A DNA stretch of 64,000 nt from Mustela lutreola. Its lineage: Eukaryota > Chordata > Mammalia > Carnivora > Mustelidae. The notes below the pieces were generated by a model. The model worked only from the letters and a program-made list of their open reading frames with translations. It had not been told where the DNA came from and searched no databases. The position numbers were made by a program, and so were the translations under genes. Location: positions 130,864,936 to 130,928,935 of the forward strand of contig NC_081308.1 in assembly GCF_030435805.1 (NCBI RefSeq), in the 5' to 3' direction. Shown piece after piece: positions 1 through 11,207 of the stretch. How positions within the stretch are numbered: position 1 is the stretch's first letter; every line of letters begins with the position of its first letter.

Positions 1-427
1 GCCTGTGTGACCTTTGCGCTGCGCCCTAACGTCCCTGTTCCCCAGGCTCCGTTTTTCTCAAATCAGCTAATAGTGTCTCTGCTCTCCAAGGGCTGATCCT
101 CATGAAGGAACAGCAGACTTCGGCAGTGCCCAGTGGTCATTCTGGGAGGCCTTGGGGGTGGTCCCTGAGAACCCTCTGGAGGACCAGGGAGGTCTTCTTC
201 TCCCTACGCAGTATCAGTGACTCTGGATGGCTTGGTTGCCTTTCCATTGAAACAACAGATTGCAAGAGGTGAAGTGAAGAGACAGGTAAGAAAATCCAGG
301 TCCTTCCTATTCAGGAAGGTATTAAATAGATTTGCAATGATGTAAAACAATGCCATACTTTTAACACTTCTGTTTGTTTTCAAAAATGTGATTTTCTTTC
401 CCAAAGCATATTTACGTGTAAGCAATC

Positions 428-906
428 ATGGGCTTAGTATTATTTTTTTTTAATTTTTTATTTTTTATAAACATAGATTTTTATCCCTGGGGGTACAGGT
501 CTGTGAATCGCCAGGTTTACACACTTCACAGCACTCACCAAAGCACGTACCCTCCCCAATGTCCATAATCCCACCCCCTTCTCCCAAACCCCCTCCCCCC
601 AGCAACCCTCAGTTTGTTTTGTGAGATTAAGAGTCACTTATGGTTTGTCTCCCTCCCGATCCCATCTTGTTTCATTGATTCTTCTCCTAACCCACTTAAG
701 CCCCCATGTTGCATCTCCACTTCCTCATATCAGGGAGATCATATGATAGTTGTCTTTCTCTGCTTGACTTATTTCGCTAAGCATGATACGCTCTAGTTCC
801 ATCCATGTTGTCGCAAATGGCAAGATCTCCACTCCAAAACTGCTAGAACTTATACAGGAATTCAGTAAAGTGTCAGGATATAAGATGTGGGCTTAGTATT
901 ATTTTT
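428..906 (-). mobile_element. Truncated L1 with inverted 5' segment (left arm)
   Basis: The minus-strand part (about 447-830) is a carnivoran L1 3' end with the ORF2 tail and 3' UTR. The adjoining 831-887 reads as ORF2 on the plus strand (LIQEFSKVSGYK). A duplicated site TGGGCTTAGTATTATTTTT flanks the whole at 429-447 and 888-906. This is the classic product of twin priming. Confidence 0.85.
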
Positions 907-1629
907 AAATGAATACGTTAAAATGGGACTGCTTAGGTTTTGTTTCGTCTTGTTTTTTTTTTTTTTTTTTTTTTTTCCAAAACACTTCAACGTTTTATTA
1001 TAGTGGTCAAAGAAACACTATGTTTAAGTAAAATATTCCTTTACTGCACTGAGATTCACATAACATTCTAGAGCATACCATTCAGTGGCATGAAGTAAAT
1101 TTGCAGTGTTGTGAAACCATCACCTCTTTCTCCTTAACAGAACATTTTCACAAGTTCTAAAGGACATCTCACGCCCATCTTAACACCCAGTCACTCCTCG
1201 CCTCCCCCCGGCCCCCAACCCCTGGCAACCACAAATCTACGTTCTGTCTTTATGGGCTGGCTTATTCTGAATATTTCATATGAATGCAATCACACAATAT
1301 GTAACCTTTTGTGTGTAGCTTATCATACGCAGAATAATCATTTTAAAGTTCATCTACATTACAACATTCCCTTTTGTGTCTGCGTAATATTCTGTGGTAT
1401 GGCGAGTCCACCTTATGTTTATCCAGTCACCTGTTGATAGAAAACTGGGTTGCTTCCACTTTGGGCTGTTTTGAATAGTGCTACTATGAACATACGTGTT
1501 CATGTGTTTTTTTGAATGCCTGTTTTAAACTGGGGGGTGTGGGGATATCTCTGCTGCACCATCTGCTAATCGTATGTTTAAGCTTTTGGGGAACCACCAA
1601 ACTGTTTTTATTTTTATTTTCTTTTGAAG

Positions 1630-2262
1630 ACTTTGAATCTTGGAACACTACATCAAAAACTAATGGCGTACTGTATGATGACTAACATAACATAATTAAA
1701 AAGTAAGTAAATAAAAGCTAGAGCAAAAAAAAATAAATAAATAAAATGAAGATTTTGTTCATAGCAGCAATGTCCACAATAGCCAGACTGTGGAAGGAGC
1801 CAATTTGCCCTTCAACAGACGGATGGATAAAGAAGATGGGGTCCATACACACAATGGAATATTACGCAGCCATCAGAAAGGATGGACGCCCAACTTTTGC
1901 ATCAGCATGGGTGGGACTGGAGGAGATGATGCTGAGTGAACTCAGTCAAGCAGGGAAAGTCAATTATCACATGGTTTCACTGACTTGTGGAGCATGAGGA
2001 ATAGCACGGAGGACGTTGAAAGAAGGAAGGGGAAACGTAGGGGGAGAAATCGGAGTGGGGGACGAAGCACGAGAAACTGTGGGCTCTGGGAAACTGAGGG
2101 TTTTAGAAGGCAGGGGGGGGTGGGGCGATGGGTGAGCCTGGCGATGAGTATTAAGGTGGGCACGGATTGCATGGAGCACGGGGTGTTTTATGCAAACAGT
2201 GAATCATGGAACACTACATCGCAAACTAATGATGTACTGCAGGGTGATTAAGATAAATTTTT
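1630..2262 (+). mobile_element. Two L1 3'-end fragments in tandem
   Basis: A short 3' tail (1630-1742, ending in an A-rich run) is followed by a longer 3' end (1746-2262). The longer one encodes the last residues of ORF2 ([27 protein letters not shown]) and then the 3' UTR. Both lie within the older L1. The mirror copy is near 53816-54449. Confidence 0.8.
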
Positions 2263-2265
2263 TAA

Positions 2266-2318
2266 AAAGTTTTCATTTATCTGACAGAAAGAGAGAGAGC
2301 ATGAGCACAAGCAGGGGG

Positions 2319-2360
<42 letters not shown>

Positions 2361-2494
2361 AGAGCTCCGGAGAGAGGGAGAAGCAGGCTCCCCGCCAAAC
2401 AGGGAGCCCACCATGGGGCTCGATCCCAGGACCCCAAGATCAAAACCTGAGCCAAAGGCAGATGCTTAACCATCTGAGCCACCCAGGCGCCCCT
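2266..2494 (-). mobile_element. CAN-SINE (tRNA-Lys derived), left arm
   Basis: Antisense SINE with the GGCGCCTGGGTGGCTCAGATGG head at its right end, an expanded GA/CT tract of about 31 bases and an A-rich tail at the left. The tract is two bases longer in the right-arm copy. Confidence 0.93.
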
Positions 2495-2888
2495 CCCCAA
2501 ATTGTTTCTAATGGTGGCTGTACCATTTTAAATTCCCACCAGCAGTGTATAAGTCTTCCAACTTCCCCACATTCTCAAGAGCAGTTTGTTATGTTCCCCC
2601 TAATGTTAGACATCCTAATGGGTGTTAATACCTATTGTTAGGTTTTGATTTGCAATTCCTAATGACTAATCATATTGAGCATACTATCATGATAGCCATG
2701 TGTATATCTTTCTTGGAGAACTATGTTTTCAGATCCCTTTCCCATTTTTATCATTTGCTTTGTCACTTGGTTGGAGTTGTAAGGGTTCTTTATATAATCT
2801 GGTTACTAGACTCTCCCTAGACATATGATTTGCCAGTGTTTTCTCCCATCTTGTAGGATATACCTTTTCTCTCTCTCTCAACATTGTC

Positions 2889-2933
2889 TTAAAAAAAAAA
2901 AAAAGCCCTTCTGTTTTATTATTTATTTGACAC

Positions 2934-2964
<31 letters not shown>

Positions 2965-3124
2965 GACAGAGAGAGAGGGAACAGAAACAGGGGGAGTGGG
3001 AGAGGGAGATGCAGGCTCCCCGCTGAGCAGGGAGCCCCATGCGGGGCTCCATCCCAGGACCTCAGGATCAAGACCTGAGCCGAAGGCAGACACCTAACTG
3101 ACTGAGACACCCAAGTGCCCCTCA
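2889..3124 (-). mobile_element. CAN-SINE, left arm
   Basis: Antisense SINE inserted into the older L1. It holds a GA tract with two C interruptions (2957 and 2967); the right-arm copy keeps only one of them. Confidence 0.92.
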
Positions 3125-3375
3125 ATAGTGTCTTTTAATGCAAAAATACTTTCATTTTGATGAAGTCCAACTTACCTATTTTTTTTCTTTTGTTGCATTT
3201 GGTCTAATATTTAAGAGATCCAAGGTCATGAAGGTTTACTATGACATTTTATTCTGGGAGTTTTATAATTTTAGCTCTTATATTTAGGCGTTCTGTGTGT
3301 GGTGTGACTATAGTGTCCAACTTCATTCATTTGTGTGTGGATATACCATTGTCCCGGAGGCACTTGCTGAAGAGA

Positions 3376-4490
3376 AGATACTTAACCCTGCCCTCCCCCT
3401 GCTGGAGGGTCATCATCAGTCACCTCTCACCCAACACACTGGTGAGCTTACAAGAGCCAGTGAAATGTTGAATAGCATAAGGAAGGGAATTAGAAACAAA
3501 ACATATTTCACTGGCTAAGCGTTAGCCCGCTAACTTGAAGTAGTCAGTATGAAAGAGGGGTTGGACGGAGTAAAATATTGAAGCTTTGCTTCTAAATCTT
3601 AGATGAAAGAAGTAAAACGAGTGACTAAAACCAGGAAGGAAAAAAAAACAACGAAACAAACCCAAACAACCCAGGGCTAGTAGCAAATTAAGGTAGGAAC
3701 GAAAAAGTGAAGTGTTAAAGGAAAATAATATAGGGGGAAGAGTGGGAGAGAGAGGAAGAGAGAAGGAAGGAAGCGGAGAGCATCCCCCAATTTCAAACTG
3801 TCTCGCATGTCTCAGTAGGAGAAGGACGTATGAATTCCATTTCCTCCGTAAGTTTTATATTCTGTGAAAATTATTCTACCATGAGTATTGATTGCTTTAT
3901 TAGTTAGAAGAAAGACTTAACAGTAGAATTGTATTAAATTGTTTTTGGAAAGTGGAACTTTTTTTTTATTAACTAACCTCTGGAGAGACACATTGAAAAT
4001 TCATGAACTCCTCCTGTAAGAAATCAAAACATGCATGGTGCAATGGTCTACAGATAGGAGTCATCCAATACCTGTGTTTTTGTGTAGTCGGGTGACAACT
4101 GAGATGCATCCGTTTGAATTCCCCTTAAACGTTTAGTACAGACAAATTCAAGTTTGGTGTTGGAAAAAGTCAAAAGATGTCACAACTCAATCTTGGTTAT
4201 TCATGGAGCAGATACTCCCCTAATGTCCTCTGTTCCTATTTCTTTCCTGTTTTCAGGTTGTTGTTTTTTTTTTTTTTAATTTTGATATACTATTTTTATT
4301 ATATGTATGTATGGGTTTTTCACGTTTTTAATAGTTTTCTAACATCCATGGACTACATTTGCAAAACAAAGACAGTGGTGTTAGGAAGCCACCAGATGGA
4401 GATGTTGAGCTCCCGTTGTTAAAGACAGTCAGGTCCTCCTTGACAAATACAGTGGTTCCAACTTTAGTCGGGTTGAGAGCAACCTGGAGA
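3376..4490. other. No gene recognised
   Basis: Arm sequence with short A- and T-rich runs and a GA-rich patch near 3735-3775. No family resemblance was seen in any frame. The mirrored stretch is 51588-52702. Confidence 0.5.
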
Positions 4491-4496
4491 ATTTAT

Positions 4497-4660
4497 TTAA
4501 AATGGGGAGGGTATGTGATTTGGTGAGTGCTGTGAAGTGTGTAAACCTGGTGATTCACAGACCTGGGGATAAAAATATATGTATATAAAAAATATATGTT
4601 TATAAAAAATAAAAAATTAAAAAAAAAAAATAAATAAAAATAAAAATAAAACCTTTGAAG
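4497..4660 (+). mobile_element. L1 3' UTR end (left arm)
   Basis: Only the last part of a young L1 3' UTR (GGGGAGGGTATGTG, GTGAGTGCTGTGAAGTGTG) and its A-rich tail remain. A pure A run of about 30 follows shortly after. Mirror at 51418-51581. Confidence 0.85.
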
Positions 4661-4661
4661 G

Positions 4662-4695
<34 letters not shown>

Positions 4696-4966
4696 CAGAT
4701 TCCCAGGGCCCGCCCACACAGTTGATTGGGCAGGCCTTGGACAGATCCAAGGAATCTGGACTTTTTAACCCTCTCTTTTCCGTGATTCTGATACAGGCGA
4801 TCCCATGCACCACACTTTGAGAAACTCAGATGTAAATGGCCATTGGAACCATGGGCATACATGGAAGCATTTAGGGAAAGGGTATAAGTTGAGAAAAGAA
4901 CCACGTAAAACCAAGTCCTGAGGAACGCCATCACGTGAAGGCTCATTTGAAAAGAAGGAGCTAGCG

Positions 4967-5234
4967 GGACGCCTGGGTGGCTCGGTCGGTGAAGCGTCTG
5001 CCTTCGGCTCAGGTCATGATCTTGGGGTCCGAGGATGGAGTCCCCTGTCAGGCTCCTTGCTCAGTGGGGAGCCTGCTTCTCCCTCTCCCTCTGCCTGCCT
5101 CTCTGCCTGCTTGTGAACCAACCCCCCCCCCCCGACAAATAAATAAATAAGTTATAAATCAATCAATCAATCAATTAAGTAAAATACATAAAAGTAAAAT
5201 AAAACAAACAAACAAATAAAATCTTCAAAAAAGA
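4967..5234 (+). mobile_element. CAN-SINE, left arm
   Basis: Full-length SINE from GGGACGCCTGGGTGGCTCGG to an expanded AAAT/ATCA-type tail ending in AAATCTTCAAAAAAG. Confidence 0.92.
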
Positions 5235-5744
5235 AAAGAAGGACCTAGCAATGGTAATAAGAAGTTGCCAGAATGAAAGGGGATAGCAGGAGAGTATGCA
5301 GTTATGGAGGCCGAAGGAGAACAGGGAGAGTGGAAGGAAAAAAAGAAGAGAGGGGTCAACCGGAACTGTGCGCAGTTTTTTTTTTTTTTTTTGCTTTTAT
5401 TCAAACATCTGTCGTCCTCTCTGACTTCTGTGGGAGAAATACTGCCTTAAAGGATAAGAGTGCCCTTGAGACATTTGACAGACCCTAAATAATTCGTATA
5501 CTTAAACGGTACGTTTCCCATCCCGAATCCACGTTTGTTAATGAAATGTTATATGTAATCCTGATGATGAAAATATTTGTTTTTTATGCTTTCAAATATA
5601 CGGCAGGCACAAGTTTGCATTCAGTGTTTGATATTCAGGAAACTGTGTACCAGTGGCTAAAAGAAGTGGCCATAATAATGGCCAAATAATAATTATTATA
5701 ACATACTCACAATTAAATAGAATTAATTATGAACATTAGTGTCA

Positions 5745-5960
5745 TTATACTGTTACTAACACTTGAGTGCTTGCCTTATATTATTGAGTGCCCTGGAGTG
5801 TTTTTATGCATTACTTCCCTTAATTTCACCCCAAATATGATGAGACAAATACTATTGCTGTGCCTTTAAGATAGTGAGAAAGTCAGCGAGGCTTAGAGAA
5901 GTCAAGAGATTAGCTCACTGCCTCACAGTCCATAAAGTGGGATGGCCTTGTTTAATTTCA
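5745..5960 (+). mobile_element. MIR element (left arm)
   Basis: Resembles MIR in order: GAGTGC...CCTTAT, TGCATTACTTCCCTTAATT, ATGATGAGACAAATACTATT and a GAGAAGTCAAG core. Diverged, as expected for this ancient SINE. The mirror is at 50119-50334. Confidence 0.65.
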
Positions 5961-6179
5961 TGCTGGACTTTCAGTTCAGGCTTTGAGCATTTTTGTGAGT
6001 TTCCCTTTAAGAAAACCCAATGCAGTCAAGTTTTACATTAATTTTAGAAAGGCACAGGTTTCAGGGTCTTCCAGCTCACCACCTAAATCCTTGCACTCCT
6101 CTCCACCTAAAATCCTTGCACTCCTGTAAAATCTTGCAGTCCTGGGCCCCCAGTTAGGCATCCTTTCCCAGCTTTCCTT

Positions 6180-6515
6180 GCTGTTAGGTGTGACTGTGTG
6201 ACTGAGAGCCAGGCAATGGGATGTCAGCGGAAATGATGTGTGCCACGGCCAGACCAGACTCGTAGAAACCTTGTACCTGGTGCACCTCTCTGCTCTTTTC
6301 CCCTTTGAGCAAACTGCAAAGCGGGCCACCTCCAGGGCAAACGTGGAAGCCACGTGTTGAACGTGGCAGACTTGCTGACAGCCTGGGTCCCTGTAGACGT
6401 GCACGGATAATGCCCACCAGGAGGACATTCTCACTTTCCCGGAAGTGTTACAGGAGAAATAAACGAAGTAGTTTTGAGTCATTAAATGTGTTTGGGCTTA
6501 ACTGTTACAGTGAAC
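6180..6515 (+). repeat. Old interspersed repeat, family not resolved
   Basis: The order GCCAGGCAATGGGATGT, a sex-neutral GC-rich middle and GAAATAAACGAAGTAG is familiar from a common old mammalian repeat class, but I cannot name it with certainty. It is ancient and degraded, and the open frames over it are not convincing genes. Mirror at 49564-49899. Confidence 0.4.
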
Positions 6516-6519
6516 AGTC

Positions 6520-7470
6520 CACCGCACCTGATACGAGTTGGGTAAAAAGAAATTTCAGTTATGCACCGCTCTATCATTATGAATTGCATTTTGCTGCATT
6601 TTGAATAGTGGCTCAGACAAATACCTTTATTCCTGGTGACACACAGTAGGAATACGTCATTCAGCGCTGGTACCACAGCTCAAGGAGCCAGGATCTTTCT
6701 TCCTTCTTGTCCCTCTATGCTTAGCTGTGGCTTTTGTCTCCAAGGACACGGACGTTGTATCCGTATTGCTGGCTGGCAAGAGAAAGGGGAAAGATCAAAG
6801 CGGGGAACCAGCTGCGTCTTTCCAGTTCAAGAAGCTTTCCTAGGAATGCCACCGGTGTCATCTGGGACAGGAGCTGGACTGGGCCATGTGCTTCCCTCTC
6901 TATGCGATGGGGTCAAGGTTCTGGTAGCAAGGATGAAAGGGTGAAGGATGGAATGCTTAGGTAGGTACAGGACCCTCCACAGCACTTACCTTACGTTATC
7001 TTTATCAATTACCCAAACCCCTTGTGGCAGCTTCCTACAAATTCAGATTCCCCTCCTCGTGGCAGCCATAGAGCATCAGAATGTCCCTGAAAATTTGGAA
7101 CCGGAAAATCGTTGTTGAACTACCGATCTCTGCCCTGCCGAGGATAGCCCCCTTGTGCTTGTCACCTGGTCTGGTCTGCACGAACTCTTCAATGGGTTTG
7201 TCATTTCATAACGTCTAGGTGCCCTCCAAAATGTCAAAAATAGTACCTCCCCCATTAACTTGTTTTGAAATTTACGTCAAAAACAACAACTTTGTAAAGG
7301 ACCTCCACGTCTACAGTGACACTCTTCAAACCATTTTCTGTGTTACTGGAAGAGACAACACTGCCGGAGATCATGATTCACAGCTGAAGATGTGGTTTAT
7401 TCCCAGAGAGGCAAAGTGACACAAAACAGTGACGGGCAAGGGCCAGGGGACAGCAACGGGCCAAAATACC
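6520..7470. other. No gene recognised
   Basis: Unique-looking arm sequence without a recognisable repeat or coding match. The open frames (up to about 100 codons) lack family features. The mirrored stretch is 48609-49559. Confidence 0.5.
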
Positions 7471-7479
7471 AAAGGTCTG

Positions 7480-7650
7480 GCCCTAGCCCTACTGCGCAGC
7501 TCTGCAAACTTGGGTAAACATTTGTACTCTTTGATGCTCATCCTCTTAAATTATAATCTGGCCTTACACTAATTCATCTTCCAGAGGGTTATTGAGGTAA
7601 TTAAATGAGTCATGGGTATGTATACTTTCAAAGGGCAGTAAAGCCCACAG
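7480..7650 (-). mobile_element. MIR element, antisense (left arm)
   Basis: Reads AACTTGGGTAAACATTTGTA, then CATCCTCTTAAATT and GGTTATTGAGGTAATTAAATG, the order of a MIR 3' half. A T run follows at 7663-7683. Mirror at 48429-48599. Confidence 0.6.
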
Positions 7651-8159
7651 AAGTGCTGTTGGTTTTTTTTTTTTTTTTTTTTTAATGGGCAGACAGTGGC
7701 CAATATGAATTGTAGGTTCCAAATCTGGTTGGTAGAGTTGTGCAGGTTTCCCGCATGGTCAAAGTGAGGCAAAATAGTACAGTCTCATTAGCACGCAGAT
7801 GATTGGATGACAGTGCAGCGAGAGGAGAGAGGCAGCACAAGTCACGGTGGCAGGCAAAGGAAGGAGTGTCAAGCAAGACCCAACAGAGAAGCTGGCTGAG
7901 CTTGTTCAAAGGCCCAGTGGCAGGAAACAGCAATGGTGTGCTTGAGGAAACTGTAAGAAGCTCAGAATGGAGAGGACAAAAGGGGAGTCAAAGGAGTCAA
8001 GACGCTAAGTGTCTTCATATGTAGAGTAGACCCTCTTGTGGAGGCTGTGAGGAACGGCTGAAGAAACTTAGGCATCACAGTGTAAGCTAATATTCACGGA
8101 TTCAGAGTCAGACGGATCTGACTTAGAATCTTCATTCTAGCGGAAGCTGTGGTTTTGGC

Positions 8160-9345
8160 GCGGGATAAACGAAATGACCGGTGGAGCAGGATAGAGAAGC
8201 AGAATCAGGGACATAGAGAATGTTGACATATGACAGACATGGCACAGCTGACAGCGGGGAAAGCGGGCACCATTCAATAAAGGAAGATGACACAATTATT
8301 TTTTCATGGGAGGAAAAAAGCAATTAGATCACTTTCTGACAGGGAACACAAAAATCAAGTTAGCATGAACAAAGACTAAAAAAATGCAAAGTAACACCTC
8401 AAAACAATTTTAGGAAAATGTAGGAGAAAACTTTTATGACCTTAGGGTTCAGACAATTTCATTCTAAAAGGCCCAGGAGGCAAGGGGAAGAAATGGATAA
8501 ATTGGAAAACAACAATGCTTAAAACGTGTGTTGATAAGGACGTTATCAACACAGCGCCCAGGCAACCCGTGGAATGGATAAAAAGAATTCCAAACAGTCT
8601 ATCTGATAAGAGATTAAAATCCTGAACACATGAAGAGGTCCTATGACCCAGCCACAATGGGAAAAGGAAAAAAGACAGATTAAAAAGTTGGCAAAGGACT
8701 TGACTGGACATTTCTGCAAAGAAAGTATGCAAATGGCCAATAAGCACATGAAAGGGCGCGGAACATGAGTAACCAGCACCGAGGTGCAGATCAAAACCAC
8801 GAGGAGGTGGCACTTCACACTCGTTGGGATGCCTGTTACCAAACAAACCAACAAAATGCAAACAAACAAACAAAAAACAACCCTCTCGCCACCCCCCCCC
8901 CCAAAACCCAACAGAATAACAAGTGTTGGCACAGAAGTGGAGAAACGGGAACTGCTGTGCTCTGCTGGTGGGATTGTAAACAGGTCATTACCGGCTCTGA
9001 GCTCGTGGACTCCTTTAAGCGCTGCGAAACACCCTTGCACGTATGCCAGGCATCAGAGTGTTCCCAGCATCACTGCTTTTCGGGGCTCTAAAGTGGAAAG
9101 TATCCACATGTGCACGGACAAGGCAATGGATGAACGGACTGGGGAGCCGTCCCACAGTGGCGTGCGCTGCCGCAGGGAAGAGGAGAGCAGTAGGGCTCCG
9201 TGGGATGGTATAGACACTGCTAGGACGCAGTGTCGGGTGAAGAAGGGAGTGGCGGGGCACGAGGCAGAACGTGATACAGTTTATTGTACCATCCAGGCAG
9301 CACACCAGGAGGCCAGGACCGTCAAGGATACATACACGGGTCTCT
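8160..9345 (+). mobile_element. Old L1 ORF2 fragment (left arm)
   Basis: Diverged L1 ORF2 in sense orientation: CATTTCTGCAAAGAAAGTAT, GATCAAAACCACGAGGAGG and CTGCTGGTGGGATTGTAAAC match the end of ORF2. A C run near 8891 differs by one base between arms. Open frames here on both strands (up to 187 codons) are remnants or shadows. Confidence 0.7.
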
Positions 9346-9381
9346 AAAACAAAACAAAAACCAACCAGCCGACCACCCCAA

Positions 9382-9413
<32 letters not shown>
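9382..9413 (+). repeat. (CGA)n trinucleotide repeat
   Basis: About ten CGA/ACG units, followed by ACAA-rich simple sequence. The CpG-bearing triplet run lies at the upstream shoulder of the promoter region. The mirror copy is at 46666-46697. Confidence 0.9.
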
Positions 9414-9690
9414 AATGACAACAAAACCCAAACAAATAAACAAACGAACGAACAAAACACCGTAGAAAGCGGGGCGGGGGTGGCTTACACAGGGCAAGCA
9501 GGAGGATGGCTATTCCTCTGGGAGTGGAAGCAGTGGGTGGGAAGGGCCCCGGGAGGACACGGAGTAGGAATTGTCCAAGTGTCCCAGGTCCGGAAGGTGG
9601 AGGCTTGAGCACCGACCTGTTCCACACTCCCGTATCCTTTTGTGATTTCCGCGGAAGATGACCTGTGTAACGTCCTTGAACCGCAGCCGG

Positions 9691-9802
9691 GTCCTCGGAC
9701 CTCGGACCTCGATCCTCGACCCTCGACCCTCGACTCTCGACCCTCAACCCTCGACTCTCGACCCTCGATCCTCGACCCTCGACCCTCGATCCTCGATCCT
9801 CA
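9691..9802 (+). repeat. Heptamer minisatellite (CTCGACC units)
   Basis: About sixteen tandem copies of a 7-base unit close to CTCGACC, with variants CTCGATC, CTCGACT and CTCAACC. It lies about 60-170 bases upstream of the predicted core promoter. Each unit carries a CpG, so the tract is a dense methylation target. Confidence 0.9.
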
Positions 9803-9839
9803 GGACCAGTGAGTGCCTGGACGGCGGTTGGTCCAGGGG

Positions 9840-9960
9840 GCGTGTCTCGGCCGAGGCCCCGCCTCCCGCATGCGCGCTGTGCCAGCCAATCAGCGACGCT
9901 CCCGCCTAGGCGTGGCTGGCTGCCTCCTCTCCCTCACGACGCCCTTGGAGGAGCTTCGCC
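9840..9960 (+). promoter_or_regulatory. Probable core promoter of gene L
   Basis: The stretch holds a GC box (9857-9866), an NRF1-like GCATGCGCGC (9868-9877) and CCAATCAG (9886-9893) within 40 bases, with no TATA box. This is a usual TATA-less CpG-island promoter layout. Transcription probably starts just downstream, giving a non-coding first exon that splices to an acceptor near 10880 (CACAAG), ahead of the ATG at 10910. The start site and first-exon donor are not resolved from sequence. Confidence 0.6.
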
Positions 9961-10909
9961 GAGGACGTGGTGTGGAGGTCGTTGTGCGGCGGGAGGGATG
10001 GGGGGAGGGACAGAGAGAGACAGAGGACGGGGGTGGGGCATAGGGACCCTCAGGGAGGCCCCAGCGTGTAGGGAGGCGGACCCGGGGGCACTGTGTGGCC
10101 GTGGGGGGGGGGGCGTCTCCTCAGACGGGAGGGGACCTGGGTGTGGGGCGGCGGCGGCGGCTGGGCTCACCTCTGACGTGATGTCCCCATGAGGTCCTCT
10201 GGGACTCCGACAGGACACGACGAGGCCCCTGAGGGCAGGACTGGCAGGGCTGGCAGGGCCGGCCGGGCGGGGTCCCCACTTCCTGAGAGGGTCACAGCTG
10301 GTGAGGAGGGGCCGTCTGCCTCTGGCCCTCCTGCCTGGCCGACCCGGCAGGACAGTTTGGTCCCCTGAGGTCGTCCTGGGGTCCAGATGGAGCGTCCAGG
10401 AGGCCCCCCCTCCTCCACCACCACTCGACCTGACCGTCCCCGGACGGGGTCAGAACGGTTTATTCCCCATCCATTCCAAGGGGACCCTTGTTTTTGTCCC
10501 GGCCACGGTTGGGCCTCCAGGCCGGCACATGGTCCCGCGGGCCCCGAACGGGGCGGGGATGGCTTCTGTCCCAACGCAGGAGCAAGAATGTGGCGCAAGG
10601 TCCTGACAGTCAGAGAGATGTCCCGGGTCGGGTCGCGTGCCTTGGGTCGGGGCCGAGCAGGGAGCCAGGAGCGCAGAGGAGTCGGGGGGTCGGGGGGTGG
10701 GGGGGTGGGGGGGGACGGGGAGGCAGGGGAAAGGGGTCCGCCGGCCGCGTCCTCTTTGCCCTGTCCTGGTCCAACAAGAGACATGAGGACACACACCCTC
10801 TGATCTGCGCAGGGGACCCTTGCCTGGCATCGCTCCCTGACCGTGTTCCCATTTCTTTAACACGTGTTTGCGCTCACAAGGTGCGGGAGAGCTCGGAAGA
10901 CACCTCGGG

Positions 10910-11164
10910 ATGCCGCCGGCTGGGAGGAAGCGCCTGGGGAGAGCTGCGAAGGCCCCCGTGGAGGCTCAGGGTATGGCAGCCTATGACTTTGGGAGACAAG
11001 AGAGAAGACAGCTGAGCGGGCCAGAGGTGCAAGGTACTGTCTGTCTGACACCTTTGCAGAGATGGCGCATGTAGATACCGCACACGCGGCAGGTCACTGC
11101 TTCGGAGTCCTCAGCGTTGCAAACAGTAAATTCCTCGCGCGTGCGTGCGTGCATGCGTGCGTGC

Positions 11165-11207
<43 letters not shown>

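Larger units (their letters stand above)
985..3375 (-). mobile_element. Older L1 (minus strand) broken by later insertions
   Basis: Segments 985-1625, 2495-2888 and 3125-3375 read as one antisense L1: first the 3' UTR, then ORF2 sequence. Younger L1 3' ends and two CAN-SINEs sit inside it. Divergence is high, fitting an old mammalian L1. Confidence 0.75.
9660..10960 (+). promoter_or_regulatory. CpG-rich, GC-rich promoter region (left)
   Basis: G+C and CpG content rise sharply against AT-rich flanks. The region holds the heptamer minisatellite, the CCAAT/NRF1 core, G runs (for example 10681-10720) and the start of coding exon 1. Long open frames seen here on both strands (up to 209 codons, minus strand) reflect high GC and lack family resemblance, so I do not call them genes. 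Confidence 0.75.

Noticed and set aside
6033-6482. 149-codon minus-strand frame starting MTQNYFVYFSC
   Set aside because: Lies over an old interspersed repeat and has no recognisable domain or splice context.
8546-9347. Overlapping 140-190-codon frames on both strands
   Set aside because: Remnants or antisense shadows of an old L1 ORF2.
9658-9909. Repetitive peptide frame with LDPRSST-like units
   Set aside because: It is only the translation of the heptamer minisatellite.
10167-10796. 209-codon open frame on the minus strand and several overlapping frames in the CpG-rich region
   Set aside because: Proline-, glycine- and arginine-rich, no domain, and explained by high GC lacking stops; repeated in the mirror arm for the same reason.
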